Shown: positions 8,660-17,869, numbered from the stretch's first letter. The stretch is DNA of 64,000 nt from Nocardia carnea (GCF_029869215.1 NZ_JARWPM010000359.1:1-64000); one strand, 5' to 3'. Program-made: numbers and translations. Notes: generated by a model from the sequence alone, not told the origin.

Positions 8660-9316
8660 GTGGTGCAGCGCAGGACGGCGGCGGGACGCGCCGGACAGCC
8701 CGAATTCTCCCTCGACTACGAACCCGACGCACTCACCGAACTGGGTATCGACTGGCTCGTCACGGGTCTGGAGGAGTCGATCCGCGAAGGCAGCCGGTTC
8801 CCGGTCGGCGAGACCGTGGGCATCGGCTGGCTGGACTGCTACGTGATGGATCGCGGAGACGGCACCATCGGCCTGTGTGAACCCGATTTCGTGCACGATC
8901 CACCGGAACTCGTACCGGGCGCGGCGAATGCGCTGGAGCAGACATGGTTCCAGCGCGAAATCGCCAGAAGCGTCGGGCTGGAACCGGAAATGGACTACCC
9001 GCACTATCTCCAGCACGCGTCCACCTGCACCGAAATCGGCACCGTCGATACCGTAGTCATGCATCGCTACCCGTACGGCGAAGGCGAATCCGGCTGGTTC
9101 ATCGGCTGCCGGGGCGAGTCACACCAGCACACCGGCGATGCCTTGCGCAGCGCGACCCTCTACCGGCTCGCGATCACACAACCCAAGATTGTCGGCTACC
9201 TCGCCCTGCCGCACGACTGCACGGTCGTGCTGGGTTCCGGGGCACCCGCGCTCACCCGCCACAACCGGCGGCTGAGCGCGGAGCCGGAATCGCTCCTCGC
9301 GACGCTGTACCCCTGA
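8660..9316 (+). CDS. Hypothetical protein, possibly Imm33-like
   Basis: Soluble 218-aa protein starting at GTG 8660 or the adjacent GTG 8663. No signal peptide or membrane helix is visible. The C-terminal half (SGWFIGCRGESHQHT through KIVGYLALP) recalls the immunity-protein Imm33-like families of polymorphic toxin systems, but the resemblance is weak and from memory. It lies 59 bases after the alcohol dehydrogenase and converges on the nucleotidase gene. No toxin gene is adjacent, so an orphan immunity role is only a suggestion. The coding call is supported by consistent composition over the whole length. Confidence 0.6.
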   Translation: MVQRRTAAGRAGQPEFSLDYEPDALTELGIDWLVTGLEESIREGSRFPVGETVGIGWLDCYVMDRGDGTIGLCEPDFVHDPPELVPGAANALEQTWFQREIARSVGLEPEMDYPHYLQHASTCTEIGTVDTVVMHRYPYGEGESGWFIGCRGESHQHTGDALRSATLYRLAITQPKIVGYLALPHDCTVVLGSGAPALTRHNRRLSAEPESLLATLYP

Positions 9317-9322
9317 CGCCGT

Positions 9323-11005
9323 TCAGCGGCGTTCGACGCGCTCTTCGGGCGCGGCGACCGGGCCGCGGTCGCGGAGGTAGGTTTCCAGGGCGTCGAGGTC
9401 GGTGGGGCCGACAGTGGTATCGGTACCCCGGGTGAAGATCGTGAAACCGTCACCGCCGGAGGCGAGAAAGTTGTTGGTGCTCACCCGGTAGACCGCGACC
9501 TCGTTCAGCGGTGTGCCGCCGATACGGACCGACTCGTCGATCACCTTCTGCCCGGGCGGGGCCGTGTCGTCGTAGGCGTAGGAAAGACCGGCGACCGAGA
9601 GCACCGCGGGTTTGCTCGCGTTGTCCCACTGCTGTTCCAGCAGGTCCAGGATCTGGCGGCCGGTGAGGGTCAGCGTCACCACCTGATTGCCGAAAGGCTG
9701 GGTCTCGTAGATGTTCCCGTAGGTGATCGGACCCTGATCGATATCGGCGCGAACACCGCCGGGATTCATGAACGCGGCCACCGCCTGCGCCGATTCGTCG
9801 GTGACGTCGAGCATCGCATCGGCGATCACCGCGCCGAGCGGCGATTCGCCGGTAGCGCTCGCCTTGGCCAGCGGTGCGGTGGCGGTGCCCACCACTCGAC
9901 CGGCCCGCGGGGCGGCCTGGGCGGCGTAGAAATCGATCAGCCCGGTGATCTGCGGGTCGGGTTCGACCTCGCGGGTGACCACGCGGTTCACCGCACCGGC
10001 GGTGACCTCGCCGTCGGCGAAGCGCAGGGTGACGTCGGTGATGAGGCGGCCGTAGGACGAGCCCTGGGTGACGACCTTGCCGTCGAACTCGCAGACGTAG
10101 GGCTGATGGCTGTGCGCGGTGAAAATGACCCGCACGGCCGGATCGGTCCGCGCGGCGAGGTCGGGGACATCCGGGCTGATCTCGGCGCAGCCGTTGTAAT
10201 CGGCGGTTTTCGCCGGGGTGCCCTGGCCGCCGCCGTCGTGCACCAGCGCGACCACGGTTTCCGCCCCCGCCTGCTTCATCGCGGGAACGTATTTGTTGAT
10301 GGCTTCCGCCTGGTCGCCGAACGTATAGCCGCGGATGCCCTCGGGGAAGACCAGCTTCACCGTTTCGGGTGTCACCGTGCCCACCACACCGATCTTGTGG
10401 CCGCCGACTTCGATCATGGTCCACGGCCGGACGTCCGGCGGCAGCTGCCCACGGGCATTGGTGAGGTTCGCGGCCAGGAAATCGAAATCCGCACCGGTGA
10501 ACGGTTCGCCCGGCGAGCAGCCGTCCGGTGCGCACCCGCCCTTGCTCAGGCGGGCCAGTTCCAGCACACCGTGATCGAGTTCGTGATTGCCCACCGCCGA
10601 GGCCGCGGTATCGATCCGGTTCAGGAACTCGATCGTCGGCTCGTCGTGGAACAGTGACGACACCAGCGGACTCGCCCCGATATTGTCGCCGGCCGAGAGG
10701 ACGGCGCTGTCCGGGTAGGCGGTGCGCAGACGGTCGAGGTGGGTCGCGAGGTAGGCGGCGCCGCCCGCGGTGTATTCGCCGATCAGCCCGTTGCTCGCCT
10801 CGGGCGGTTCCAGATGGCCGTGCAGATCGTTGAAGGCGAACAGATGCACCTCACCCGGTTCGGCCGCCGGAAGGTCATCGGTGGAAATCAACGGGACGAC
10901 TCCGGGCGGTGCGGGCGCGGGATCCCCGCCCCCGGAACAACCGGCCAGCAGCACGACACTCAACGCGACAGCGCACCCGGACGCCGCCCGACGCAGAACG
11001 CTCAT
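9323..11005 (-). CDS. Secreted 5'-nucleotidase lipoprotein (UshA/CpdB-type)
   Basis: Exported metallophosphoesterase that removes phosphate from nucleotides or 2',3'-cyclic nucleotides, 560 aa. The start at 11005 gives a lipoprotein signal (lipobox L-L-A-G-C at about 18-22); a longer reading lacks any signal. The five di-metal motifs are in order: FNDLHGH (about 55), SAGDN (about 97), GNHELDHG (about 130), a VHDGG segment (about 230) and TAHSHQ (about 275). The C-terminal 5'-nucleotidase domain, with its GNIYETQPFGN substrate loop, is at about 340-510. It may scavenge phosphate near the phosphonate importer, but no shared operator was seen. Confidence 0.9.
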   Translation of the reverse strand: MSVLRRAASGCAVALSVVLLAGCSGGGDPAPAPPGVVPLISTDDLPAAEPGEVHLFAFNDLHGHLEPPEASNGLIGEYTAGGAAYLATHLDRLRTAYPDSAVLSAGDNIGASPLVSSLFHDEPTIEFLNRIDTAASAVGNHELDHGVLELARLSKGGCAPDGCSPGEPFTGADFDFLAANLTNARGQLPPDVRPWTMIEVGGHKIGVVGTVTPETVKLVFPEGIRGYTFGDQAEAINKYVPAMKQAGAETVVALVHDGGGQGTPAKTADYNGCAEISPDVPDLAARTDPAVRVIFTAHSHQPYVCEFDGKVVTQGSSYGRLITDVTLRFADGEVTAGAVNRVVTREVEPDPQITGLIDFYAAQAAPRAGRVVGTATAPLAKASATGESPLGAVIADAMLDVTDESAQAVAAFMNPGGVRADIDQGPITYGNIYETQPFGNQVVTLTLTGRQILDLLEQQWDNASKPAVLSVAGLSYAYDDTAPPGQKVIDESVRIGGTPLNEVAVYRVSTNNFLASGGDGFTIFTRGTDTTVGPTDLDALETYLRDRGPVAAPEERVERR

Positions 11006-11240
11006 ACCTACCCACTCTGGCAGCGCAGTTCGGCCGTCAGACGACGCTACGGTGAACTCCTGCCGCGTCCGCGAGAACTCCGGCCGCGGCCGGAGTGCGC
11101 CGCCGCATACCTGAGCATGCACCGCATCATCGGGGAGCCACCCACGGGCCCAATCGATGGGCTCGCACACGCCGTCGCCCCGGCACCTACCCACTACGGT
11201 GCCGAGGGCGCGCCTCCCCGCAGTCGGCCATTGTGGGCGG

Positions 11241-12434
11241 CTACGTGCCGAGTGCGGTTGTGGTCAGCATCTTTTCGATCAGGTCGGCCGCGTGCTGGGT
11301 GCCGCCTTCGGTGCGGGCCTGTGCGCTGAGCCGGCTGCATCGATCGGCCACTTCGGGGTCGGTGGTCAGGGCGAGGAGCGCGGCACGCAGCGCCTCCGGG
11401 GTGGCATCGGGGGTGTCGATGTGGCGGGCCACGCCGAGTTCGACGAGGCGGTCGGCGTTGTCGAACTGGTCGACGGCCTGCGGGACGGCGATCATCGGGA
11501 CACCGGCGGACAGACCTTCGCTGCTGCCGCCCATCCCGGCGTGGGTGATGAACGCGTCGGCCTGTTGGAGGATCGCCAATTGCGGAACCCAGGAATGGAT
11601 TTCGATATTCGACGGGATCGCCCCGAGTTCGGCGGGGTCGACGTAGCGGCCGATCTGGAGGATCACGTGCCAGCCCGGGAGGTCGCCGAACGCTTCCAGG
11701 CAGTTGCGGTAGAACGCGGGTTGGCGGGTGTAGGCCGATCCGAGGGAGATGAGCAGTATTTTCTCGGCGGTGGCGGGGCGGGTCCAGGTGTCGCGTTCGG
11801 CGCGGCCGCCGAAACAGGGGCCGACGAAGGTGACCGTGTCGGCGTCGACCCGATCGAGTTGTGGCTGCATCGCCGAGGGGATCATCGCGAGCGCGCGCGG
11901 GGGATGCCCGGAGAACCTGTCCGGATCGGTTGTGACGGCGCCGGATTCGCGCAGCCACGTGGCGAATCGGTCGTGGAAGGCGTCGGCACCCGGAAGTTGC
12001 CGCAGGAATGCGCCGACTTCGTCTTCGTAGCCGGACCAGCCGACGTAGGTCGGGGACAGTTGCACCAGGGGACGGCGCTGGGTTTCGGCGACGGTGCGGA
12101 TCGCGTAGCCGCCGATATCGTACATGTACAGGTCGGCCGGGTCGGGATCGTAGGCGGCACGCAGCTGCGGGAGCGCGTGTATCGCGTTGTCCAGGAACAA
12201 GCTCATCGCGCCGATGGGATCGTCGGGCCAGTCGTTGTCCTCGGTGGGCAGGATCGAGTGGCAGGGGATCAGTTCGGCGCCGGTGCCGGTGATGAGGTCG
12301 GCCATCGACGGGTCGTTGGCGTAGGTGACGCGGTGACCGCGGGCGACGAGTTCACGGATGATCTCGAGGCTGGGCAGGACATGGCTGATGGCGGGCACGG
12401 AGGCCATGGCGATATGAGCAGGGCGAACAGACAT
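11241..12434 (-). CDS. Macrolide-type UDP-glycosyltransferase (GT1, MGT)
   Basis: Cytoplasmic GT1 glycosyltransferase of the MGT family, 397 aa, which moves a sugar from a UDP-sugar to a hydrophobic acceptor. The N-terminal acceptor domain has His18 in the position of the catalytic base (SHVLPSLE). The C-terminal donor domain carries the family signature HAGMGGSSEGLSAGVP (about 315-330), followed by QAVDQFDNA. Close relatives inactivate macrolides or rifamycins by glycosylation (OleD, Rgt types), so intrinsic antibiotic resistance is a reasonable but unproven role. It is monocistronic, with 371 bases of upstream DNA. Confidence 0.88.
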   Translation of the reverse strand: MSVRPAHIAMASVPAISHVLPSLEIIRELVARGHRVTYANDPSMADLITGTGAELIPCHSILPTEDNDWPDDPIGAMSLFLDNAIHALPQLRAAYDPDPADLYMYDIGGYAIRTVAETQRRPLVQLSPTYVGWSGYEDEVGAFLRQLPGADAFHDRFATWLRESGAVTTDPDRFSGHPPRALAMIPSAMQPQLDRVDADTVTFVGPCFGGRAERDTWTRPATAEKILLISLGSAYTRQPAFYRNCLEAFGDLPGWHVILQIGRYVDPAELGAIPSNIEIHSWVPQLAILQQADAFITHAGMGGSSEGLSAGVPMIAVPQAVDQFDNADRLVELGVARHIDTPDATPEALRAALLALTTDPEVADRCSRLSAQARTEGGTQHAADLIEKMLTTTALGT

Positions 12435-12805
12435 GGGAAGGCTCTCGTTTCAGGTCTACGGGGGCGGAGCTGCGGTCACGTGACGGCTCGGCCGGGATAG
12501 GCGCGGCGTGCGGGGACCGGGGCGGGACGAGCGTCCCGGAAGGGCTCAGAAGTAGATCTGCTGAAACAACATGGGTCCGAGTGTAACGGCGCCGGCGAGA
12601 TCGCTCCCCACGGGTCGGCGGTTCAGCGCCTCCTGGTGGCGAGGTAATCGTGCCCGCCGACAAGGAAGGTGTGACCGATTGTGGTAAGGCGCGCTCATCC
12701 CGTGGCGGGACCGAGAGAGCTGACGGGCTGGTGGAGCCCTCTCCGGGGAGGGTAGTCTCCGGGGCGACCCGACGTCCCGGGGAGAGGTGAAGGAGTCTTC
12801 ACTAG
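12435..12805. other. Intergenic region between two divergent genes
   Basis: This stretch separates the minus-strand glycosyltransferase from the plus-strand nucleotidyltransferase. It must hold both promoters. A GAAGGAG ribosome site lies just upstream of the ATG at 12806. No additional gene or strong palindrome was seen. Confidence 0.4.
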
Positions 12806-13426
12806 ATGGCCGGTCGCCCGTTGTCCGTCGCGGAGAGTGAACGCCTGTGGCAGGCCTGGACTCCCGCCGAAGTCGCCGAACGGCTCTCGGGCGCCGCGCC
12901 GTGTTGGTATGTCGTCGCCGGGTGGGCGCTGGACCTGTTCGTCGGCGGTCCCGGACGGGTGCACTCCGATCTCGAAATCGGGGTGCCGCAGGAGCGGTTC
13001 GGTGACATCCAGGAGGCGTTTCCCGGCTTCGAATGGGACGTCGTCGGTGACGGGTACGTCTGGCCGTTTCCCGAGGAAGCGGACAGCCAGCACCAGACAT
13101 GGCTGCGTGAGCCGGCGACGGGGCTGTATCGCCTGGATGTGTTCCGCGAGCCGTACCTGGGCGATCGCTGGGTGTGCCGCCGTGATGCCTCGATCACGCT
13201 GCCTTTCGACGAGCTGATTCTCCGCACTGCCTCGGGCATCCCCTTTGTGATCCCCGAGGTCGTTCTCCTGTTCAAGGCGAAAGCCCGGCGAACCAAGGAC
13301 GAAGGGGACTTCCTGCGTGCGCTCCCCGCGCTGGACGGCCAACGGCGGTCTCGGCTGTCCGGATGGCTCTCGCGAGTGCACCCCGGCCATCCGTGGTTGG
13401 AACCGCTTGCGAATCAGCGGCCTTGA
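12806..13426 (+). CDS. Aminoglycoside-type nucleotidyltransferase-fold protein
   Basis: Protein of 206 aa with the nucleotidyltransferase fold used by ANT(2'')/LinB-like drug adenylyltransferases. The segment V-A-G-G/W-A-L-D-L-F-V-G-G followed by R-x-H-S-D-L-E-I (about 37-60) is the characteristic sugar- and metal-site region, with acidic residues D43 and D54. A second acidic strand (YRLDVFRE) follows at about 110. Many actinobacterial members are uncharacterised, so resistance to an aminoglycoside or lincosamide is only possible. The ATG is preceded by GAAGGAG. It lies head-to-head with the glycosyltransferase. Confidence 0.72.
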   Translation: MAGRPLSVAESERLWQAWTPAEVAERLSGAAPCWYVVAGWALDLFVGGPGRVHSDLEIGVPQERFGDIQEAFPGFEWDVVGDGYVWPFPEEADSQHQTWLREPATGLYRLDVFREPYLGDRWVCRRDASITLPFDELILRTASGIPFVIPEVVLLFKAKARRTKDEGDFLRALPALDGQRRSRLSGWLSRVHPGHPWLEPLANQRP

Positions 13427-13488
13427 CGATTGTCTCCGCTTCAGAGCCATAGCCGGCGCGGGACAGTGGACCCACCTGCCGGGGTCGC

Positions 13489-14106
13489 CTACCGCTCGGG
13501 ATGGTGCGACGTGCAGTCGAAGAGTCTGTCGAGGTGGTAATCGATGGCAGTCAGCGCGGCGTCGGGATCGATGACGTCGAAGTCCAGAAGCGGGGTGAAG
13601 CCGGTCAGCGCGAGCAGGAGGTTTGTCTCGATCGCCGGTTCGCGATCCGAGGGGATATGGCCATCGGTGATTGCTTGCCTGATGAGGCGTTCGATCAGTG
13701 CTCTGCCGTCGTGTAGTCCGAGGCGGGCCTGTTCGTGAAGCTCTGGGTCGTGTAACGCCTCGAGGGCGTAGGCGGCGCTCATGCGGCTGGTGGCGCGGGC
13801 GTCCGGGTGCAAGGGGAGCATCTCCATGAGCGTTATTCGCAGTACGTCGCGCGGGTGTGGAGGTGAGCCGAGGCGGTCGATGCTTCGGGTGACGCGCCGT
13901 GAGGTCTGTTCGGCAGCGAACTCCATAGCGAATACGAGCATCGCTGTCCGGGAGCTGAAATAGTGCTGGACCTGTCCGAGGGAGGCATCCGCCTCGCGGG
14001 CGATCGCACGCATCGTCGCTCGGGTCCAACCTTGTTGGTCCACTACTCGCCACAGGGCGCGCGCGATGGTTTCGCGACGTTCTCGGTGATCGACCTGTTT
14101 GGGCAC
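13489..14106 (-). CDS. TetR-family repressor
   Basis: TetR/AcrR regulator, 205 aa from GTG 14106, where the family-typical opening P-K-Q-V-D-H-R-E-R-R-E begins; upstream ATG 14142 would add 12 unusual residues. The helix-turn-helix is at about 25-50 (TMRAIAREADASLGQVQHYF). The C-terminal half is an all-helical ligand-binding domain, which suggests a small-molecule inducer. It diverges from the alpha/beta hydrolase at 14199, with 92 bases between the starts, and probably controls it. No perfect operator palindrome was found in the gap. Confidence 0.87.
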   Translation of the reverse strand: MPKQVDHRERRETIARALWRVVDQQGWTRATMRAIAREADASLGQVQHYFSSRTAMLVFAMEFAAEQTSRRVTRSIDRLGSPPHPRDVLRITLMEMLPLHPDARATSRMSAAYALEALHDPELHEQARLGLHDGRALIERLIRQAITDGHIPSDREPAIETNLLLALTGFTPLLDFDVIDPDAALTAIDYHLDRLFDCTSHHPER

Positions 14107-14169
14107 GCCAATCCCTTCCGGCTGATTCCATACGCCTGACATAATACAGCTGACTTGAAAAAGGGAGTT

Positions 14170-14202
14170 ATGAGGATGACCGACCAGTGGAGTGCGCGAT
14201 GA
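14170..14202 (+). CDS. Possible 10-codon leader peptide
   Basis: A short reading frame (MRMTDQWSAR) sits behind an AAGGGAG ribosome site and ends in TGA, overlapping the ATG of the hydrolase as ATGA. The second Met codon (14176) has the better spacing of 8 bases. It may couple translation of the hydrolase to the leader. It is too short to judge by codon use, so its translation is inferred only from the ribosome site and the overlap. Confidence 0.3.
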   Translation: MRMTDQWSAR

Positions 14203-15065
14203 CCGCATTCGCCGACCCTGAGCTGGAGACAGCGTATTTCGCGGCCTACGACGCGGTGATGGCATATTGGCCGGTGCCGGCCGAGACGATAGATCTCCCG
14301 GGGCGGTACGGAACGACACGAGTCACGTCCGCGGGCCCGGCCGCAGCGCCGTCGCTGGTCCTGCTCCACGGATACAGCGGCACGTCCGGAATGTGGTACC
14401 CGGTAGTCGGTTCGCTGGCTGAGGAGCATCATGTGCGGGCCGTGGACACCATCGGCGAGCCGGGGCGCAGTCGACACACCGGCGCCGCCTTGACCAGCAT
14501 GGACGATCTCGTGGACTGGCTGGCGGAAACTTTCGACCTGCTCGGGCTACCCGCCGCCGACCTGTGCGGCCAGTCCCTGGGCGGGCACCTGGCGTTCCGG
14601 TTCGCGCTCGCCCATCCCGACCGGGTGCGGCGGCTGGTGCTGCTCGATCCGCCTCTGGTCTTCGCCGGGCTCAGCCCCGAGTTCGAGGAGCTGGGCCGCA
14701 ACCGCGACCCGCACCCGACTTTCGAGGCGGCCCGCGCGCTGCTGGCATCGGGCGCCCCCGGCAGCGGACCGGCGCATCTGGAGGCCTACCTCGACCTGCT
14801 CGCTCACGGAGCCGCTCACTTCCCGGCCTCGCCGATCGTCCATCCCCACCTGCCGGACGAGTTGACGCACTTGCCGGTCCCGACCCTCGTCGCGCTGGCC
14901 GGGGCGAGCCAGGTGCACGATTCGGAGGCGGCCGCGGAAGTCGCGCGGCGGGCCGGGGCGCATACGGTGATTCTCCCCGGTGCGGGGCACGGCCTCCTGG
15001 CCGACGTCGAACCTGTCCGCAGCCTGGTCCTGGAACACCTCCGGCGAAAGGACTCGCCGGGATGA
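14199..15065 (+). CDS. Alpha/beta hydrolase
   Basis: Soluble alpha/beta-hydrolase of 288 aa. Visible features are the oxyanion segment LLHGYSGTSGMW (about 55-65), the nucleophile elbow GQSLGGH (Ser at about 123) and a C-terminal His in GAGHGLLAD (about 268). The family includes esterases, lactonases and C-C hydrolases, and the substrate cannot be assigned. The start at ATG 14199 overlaps the stop of a tiny upstream frame; GTG 14187 would add four residues. The divergent TetR gene is the likely regulator. Confidence 0.85.
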   Translation: MTAFADPELETAYFAAYDAVMAYWPVPAETIDLPGRYGTTRVTSAGPAAAPSLVLLHGYSGTSGMWYPVVGSLAEEHHVRAVDTIGEPGRSRHTGAALTSMDDLVDWLAETFDLLGLPAADLCGQSLGGHLAFRFALAHPDRVRRLVLLDPPLVFAGLSPEFEELGRNRDPHPTFEAARALLASGAPGSGPAHLEAYLDLLAHGAAHFPASPIVHPHLPDELTHLPVPTLVALAGASQVHDSEAAAEVARRAGAHTVILPGAGHGLLADVEPVRSLVLEHLRRKDSPG

Positions 15066-15196
15066 CGCCGCATTCGATGCAACCGGTCCGGTGGTGGTTG
15101 TGCTCCTGATCCCGGGCGCGGCCGGTGAACTTCCACTACCCTGAGCACGCATTACGAAAAGCATTCCCCATGTGGGAGATTCGGCAAGGAGAGTTG

Positions 15197-15583
15197 ATGT
15201 CGGCGGTCCGGAAACTGGTGGAGAACTACTACGAGCTCATCGACTCCGGTCAGCTCGCCGAGGCGGCCGCGTTGATGACCGACGACGTGAAACTGACCTT
15301 TGCGAACGCCGAACCGGTGACCGGCCGGGACGCGGCGACGGCCTCCATCCAGTACGTGCTCGACCAGACCACGAAGATCGAGCACAAGGTGGTGCACTGG
15401 ATCGAACCCCATCCGGCGACCGGCGGCGTCACCGAGGTGATGTTCGAGATCCGCATCCATTACTGGCTGAAGACCGGTAAAGAGGTCGACATCCCGGGCG
15501 CGGTGTACGCGACGGTGAACGCGGACAACCAGTTCACCGAACAGCGTCTCTACGGTGACCTCACCGAGGTTTTCGCCGGCTGA
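15197..15583 (+). CDS. SnoaL-like (NTF2-fold) protein
   Basis: Small NTF2-fold protein, 128 aa, starting at an ATG behind AAGGAGAG. The pattern V-x-x-Y-Y-E-L-I-D-S-G, then a strand-rich second half with W-I-E-P and DIPGAVYA segments, fits the SnoaL-like/DUF4440 group of small isomerases, hydrolases and ligand-binding proteins. No catalytic residue can be named. It stands alone, 131 bases after the hydrolase, and ends at a strong hairpin. Confidence 0.75.
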   Translation: MSAVRKLVENYYELIDSGQLAEAAALMTDDVKLTFANAEPVTGRDAATASIQYVLDQTTKIEHKVVHWIEPHPATGGVTEVMFEIRIHYWLKTGKEVDIPGAVYATVNADNQFTEQRLYGDLTEVFAG

Positions 15584-15596
15584 GCCCGCGGACGCG

Positions 15597-15631
15597 ACGA
15601 CGGCCCGGACCTGCGCGGCCCGGGCCGTCGT
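15597..15631. terminator. Bidirectional terminator hairpin
   Basis: ACGACGGCCCGG (15597-15608) and CCGGGCCGTCGT (15620-15631) form a perfect 12-bp stem with an 11-base loop. It lies between two converging genes, ending at 15583 (plus) and 15643 (minus), and can serve both. Confidence 0.85.
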
Positions 15632-15642
15632 TGTGCGGTGTG

Positions 15643-17805
15643 CTACTTCGGTGCGGTCAGGTCGTAGACGGTAACGCCGTCGACCTCGGTCGCGGTGAAG
15701 TTGTCCTGTACCCACTGGGTGATCTCCGCGCTGATACCCGTCCGGCCCCCGGGCCCACCGCTACTACCGCCGAGGAAGTAGTGGATCTGCCCGGACTCGA
15801 CATACTGCTGGAACTGTTCCAGCGTGGGCGAGGGGTCGCTGCCGTTGAAGCCGCCGATGGGCATGATCGGCAGTTCGGTGGCCAGCTGATATCCGGCCGC
15901 GCTGTTCGCGGAGACGGTGGCGCCCGCCCAGGTGTAGGCCCCGGCATCCTCGGTCAGCAACGCGATCAGGGCATCGGTGGGCTTGCTCGCGCTCATCACG
16001 CCACCGCCGGGCCCGCCGCCCATTCCGCCGGGTCGGCCCATACCGCCGTCCGGCCGGCCTCCGGTCGCGGTCATGCCACCGTCGCCCTGAGTTCCGGCGC
16101 TCCCGCCGGGGCCGCTCGAGGTTATGCCGGGCGCGCCGCCGTTGCCGCCCGGTGCGCCGGTGCCGGGACCATCGGCACCGCCGGGTAGAACGGGCATTCC
16201 GTCTGCTCCGCCCGGTGCGCCCGGAAGGCCGTTCGTTCCGCCGGGCACAGCCTGCATCCCGCCCGGCCCGCGGAATATCACCGGCCCGTACATCCCCGGC
16301 GGCCGCATACCGCCGAACATGCCGGTATCCGGGCCGGCGGTCGGAATCGATCCCTGATGAGCGGAGTTCAGTGTGTCGACGGTGTAGGCGACCGGACCGG
16401 CCAGCCCGACCGCCGCGGCCAGCAGGGCCGCCACCGTCGCGGCCCGGCGCGGGAGCGGCAGCAGGAGCGCGAGGGCGGCGACGATACCGCCCACCAGAAT
16501 CGCCCACCGCAGCCAAGGCAGGAAATCCGCGCTGCGCGAGAGCAACAACCACGCGGTGGCGGTGGTCAGCGCGACCGACGCTGCCGCCAGGACGCGCACC
16601 CACCAACGGGACCGATTGCGCCAGAACAACACCGCACCGATGCCCACCAACGCCGCGATCGCCGGCGCCAGTGCCACCGTGTAGTACTGGTGGAAGATAC
16701 CGGCCATGAAGCTGAACACCAGCCCGGTGACCAGCAGCCAGCCGCCCCACAGCAGTATCTGGGCGCGGGCGGTATCGGTGCGTACGGCCCGGCCACGCAA
16801 CAGTAGTCCCGCGACGAGCGTCACCAGGGCGGCGGGAATCAGCCAGGCGATCTGGCCACCCTGGGCATGATCGAACATCCGGGCTATTCCGGTTTGTCCC
16901 CACATCCCGTTTCCGCCGGGCGGCAGTTCACCACCCGGGCCGACGCTGCCCGTCTCGTTGCCGTTCAACCGGCCGAGCCCGTTGTAACCGAGGGTCAGCT
17001 CGATAATCGAATTGTTCTGCGATCCACCGATATACGGCCGCGAATCGGCCGGCCACAGCTCCACCGCCAGCAGCCACCAACCGGCCGCGACCACCATGGC
17101 CGCGCCCGCGGCGGACAACTGCGCGATCCGTTTGCCCAGTTTCGGCGGTCCGGCGAACAGGTACACGAGTGCGAGCACCGGCACCACCAGCATCACCTGC
17201 AGCTGTTTGGCGAGGAAGCCGAAACCGATACAGGTGCCGGTGAGCACGAGCCAGCGCCAGCGACCGTCGTCGAGGGCGCGCGTCATCGCCCACACCGCGG
17301 CGACCATCAGGAACACCAGCAGCGCGTCGGGGTTGTTGAACCGGAACATGAGCGCGAACACCGGGGTCACCGCGACCACCAGGCCCGCGATCACACCTGC
17401 CGCCGGGCCGGACGAACGCCGGACGGTCGCCCACAGCACGGCCACCGTGCCCAGCCCGAGCAGCACCTGCGGAACCAGCATGCTCCAGCTGTTCAGTCCG
17501 AACAGGCGCACCGAAAGTTCCATCACCCATAGCGAGGCCGGGGGTTTGTCCACGGTGATCGAGTTCGCGGCATCGGAGGAACCGAAGAAGAACGCCTTCC
17601 ACGACACCGAACCGGCCTGAATGGCGGCCGAATAGAAGGAGTTCGCCCAGCCGTTCGCGCTCAGGTTGTAGAGGTAGGACAGGCCGGTGGCGAGCAGTAG
17701 CACCGCCAGCGCCGGGTACTCCCAGCGCCCGGCGCGGGCGGACCCGCGACCGGAGGGGGTGGTCGCGGGTTCCGCGGTATCGGCGGGAGCGGCGGTGATC
17801 GTCAT
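15643..17805 (-). CDS. PMT/ArnT-family membrane glycosyltransferase (YkcB-like)
   Basis: Polytopic GT39/GT83-like glycosyltransferase, 720 aa from ATG 17805 behind a GGAGGT site. About 11-12 membrane helices occupy residues 30-480. An early acidic pair of the fold (SSDAANSITVDKPPAS, about 77-92) lies in the first outer loop, where these enzymes bind the polyprenyl-phosphate sugar. A Gly/Pro/Met-rich low-complexity linker (about 525-645) joins a small outer C-terminal domain (about 650-720) of the YkcA/B type. The acceptor is probably a wall or membrane polymer. The GT2/GtrA gene 64 bases upstream on the same strand would supply lipid-linked sugar. Confidence 0.85.
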   Translation of the reverse strand: MTITAAPADTAEPATTPSGRGSARAGRWEYPALAVLLLATGLSYLYNLSANGWANSFYSAAIQAGSVSWKAFFFGSSDAANSITVDKPPASLWVMELSVRLFGLNSWSMLVPQVLLGLGTVAVLWATVRRSSGPAAGVIAGLVVAVTPVFALMFRFNNPDALLVFLMVAAVWAMTRALDDGRWRWLVLTGTCIGFGFLAKQLQVMLVVPVLALVYLFAGPPKLGKRIAQLSAAGAAMVVAAGWWLLAVELWPADSRPYIGGSQNNSIIELTLGYNGLGRLNGNETGSVGPGGELPPGGNGMWGQTGIARMFDHAQGGQIAWLIPAALVTLVAGLLLRGRAVRTDTARAQILLWGGWLLVTGLVFSFMAGIFHQYYTVALAPAIAALVGIGAVLFWRNRSRWWVRVLAAASVALTTATAWLLLSRSADFLPWLRWAILVGGIVAALALLLPLPRRAATVAALLAAAVGLAGPVAYTVDTLNSAHQGSIPTAGPDTGMFGGMRPPGMYGPVIFRGPGGMQAVPGGTNGLPGAPGGADGMPVLPGGADGPGTGAPGGNGGAPGITSSGPGGSAGTQGDGGMTATGGRPDGGMGRPGGMGGGPGGGVMSASKPTDALIALLTEDAGAYTWAGATVSANSAAGYQLATELPIMPIGGFNGSDPSPTLEQFQQYVESGQIHYFLGGSSGGPGGRTGISAEITQWVQDNFTATEVDGVTVYDLTAPK

Positions 17806-17869
17806 CGGACCTCCTTCGGAGCGGATTGCCGCGGTGCGCGGAGGGTGCAGTGCAGGCGGTGGTATCGCG

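Noticed and set aside
12546-14131. Long minus-strand frames over the nucleotidyltransferase
   Set aside because: They are Arg/Pro-rich shadows of the plus-strand gene and lack domain features.
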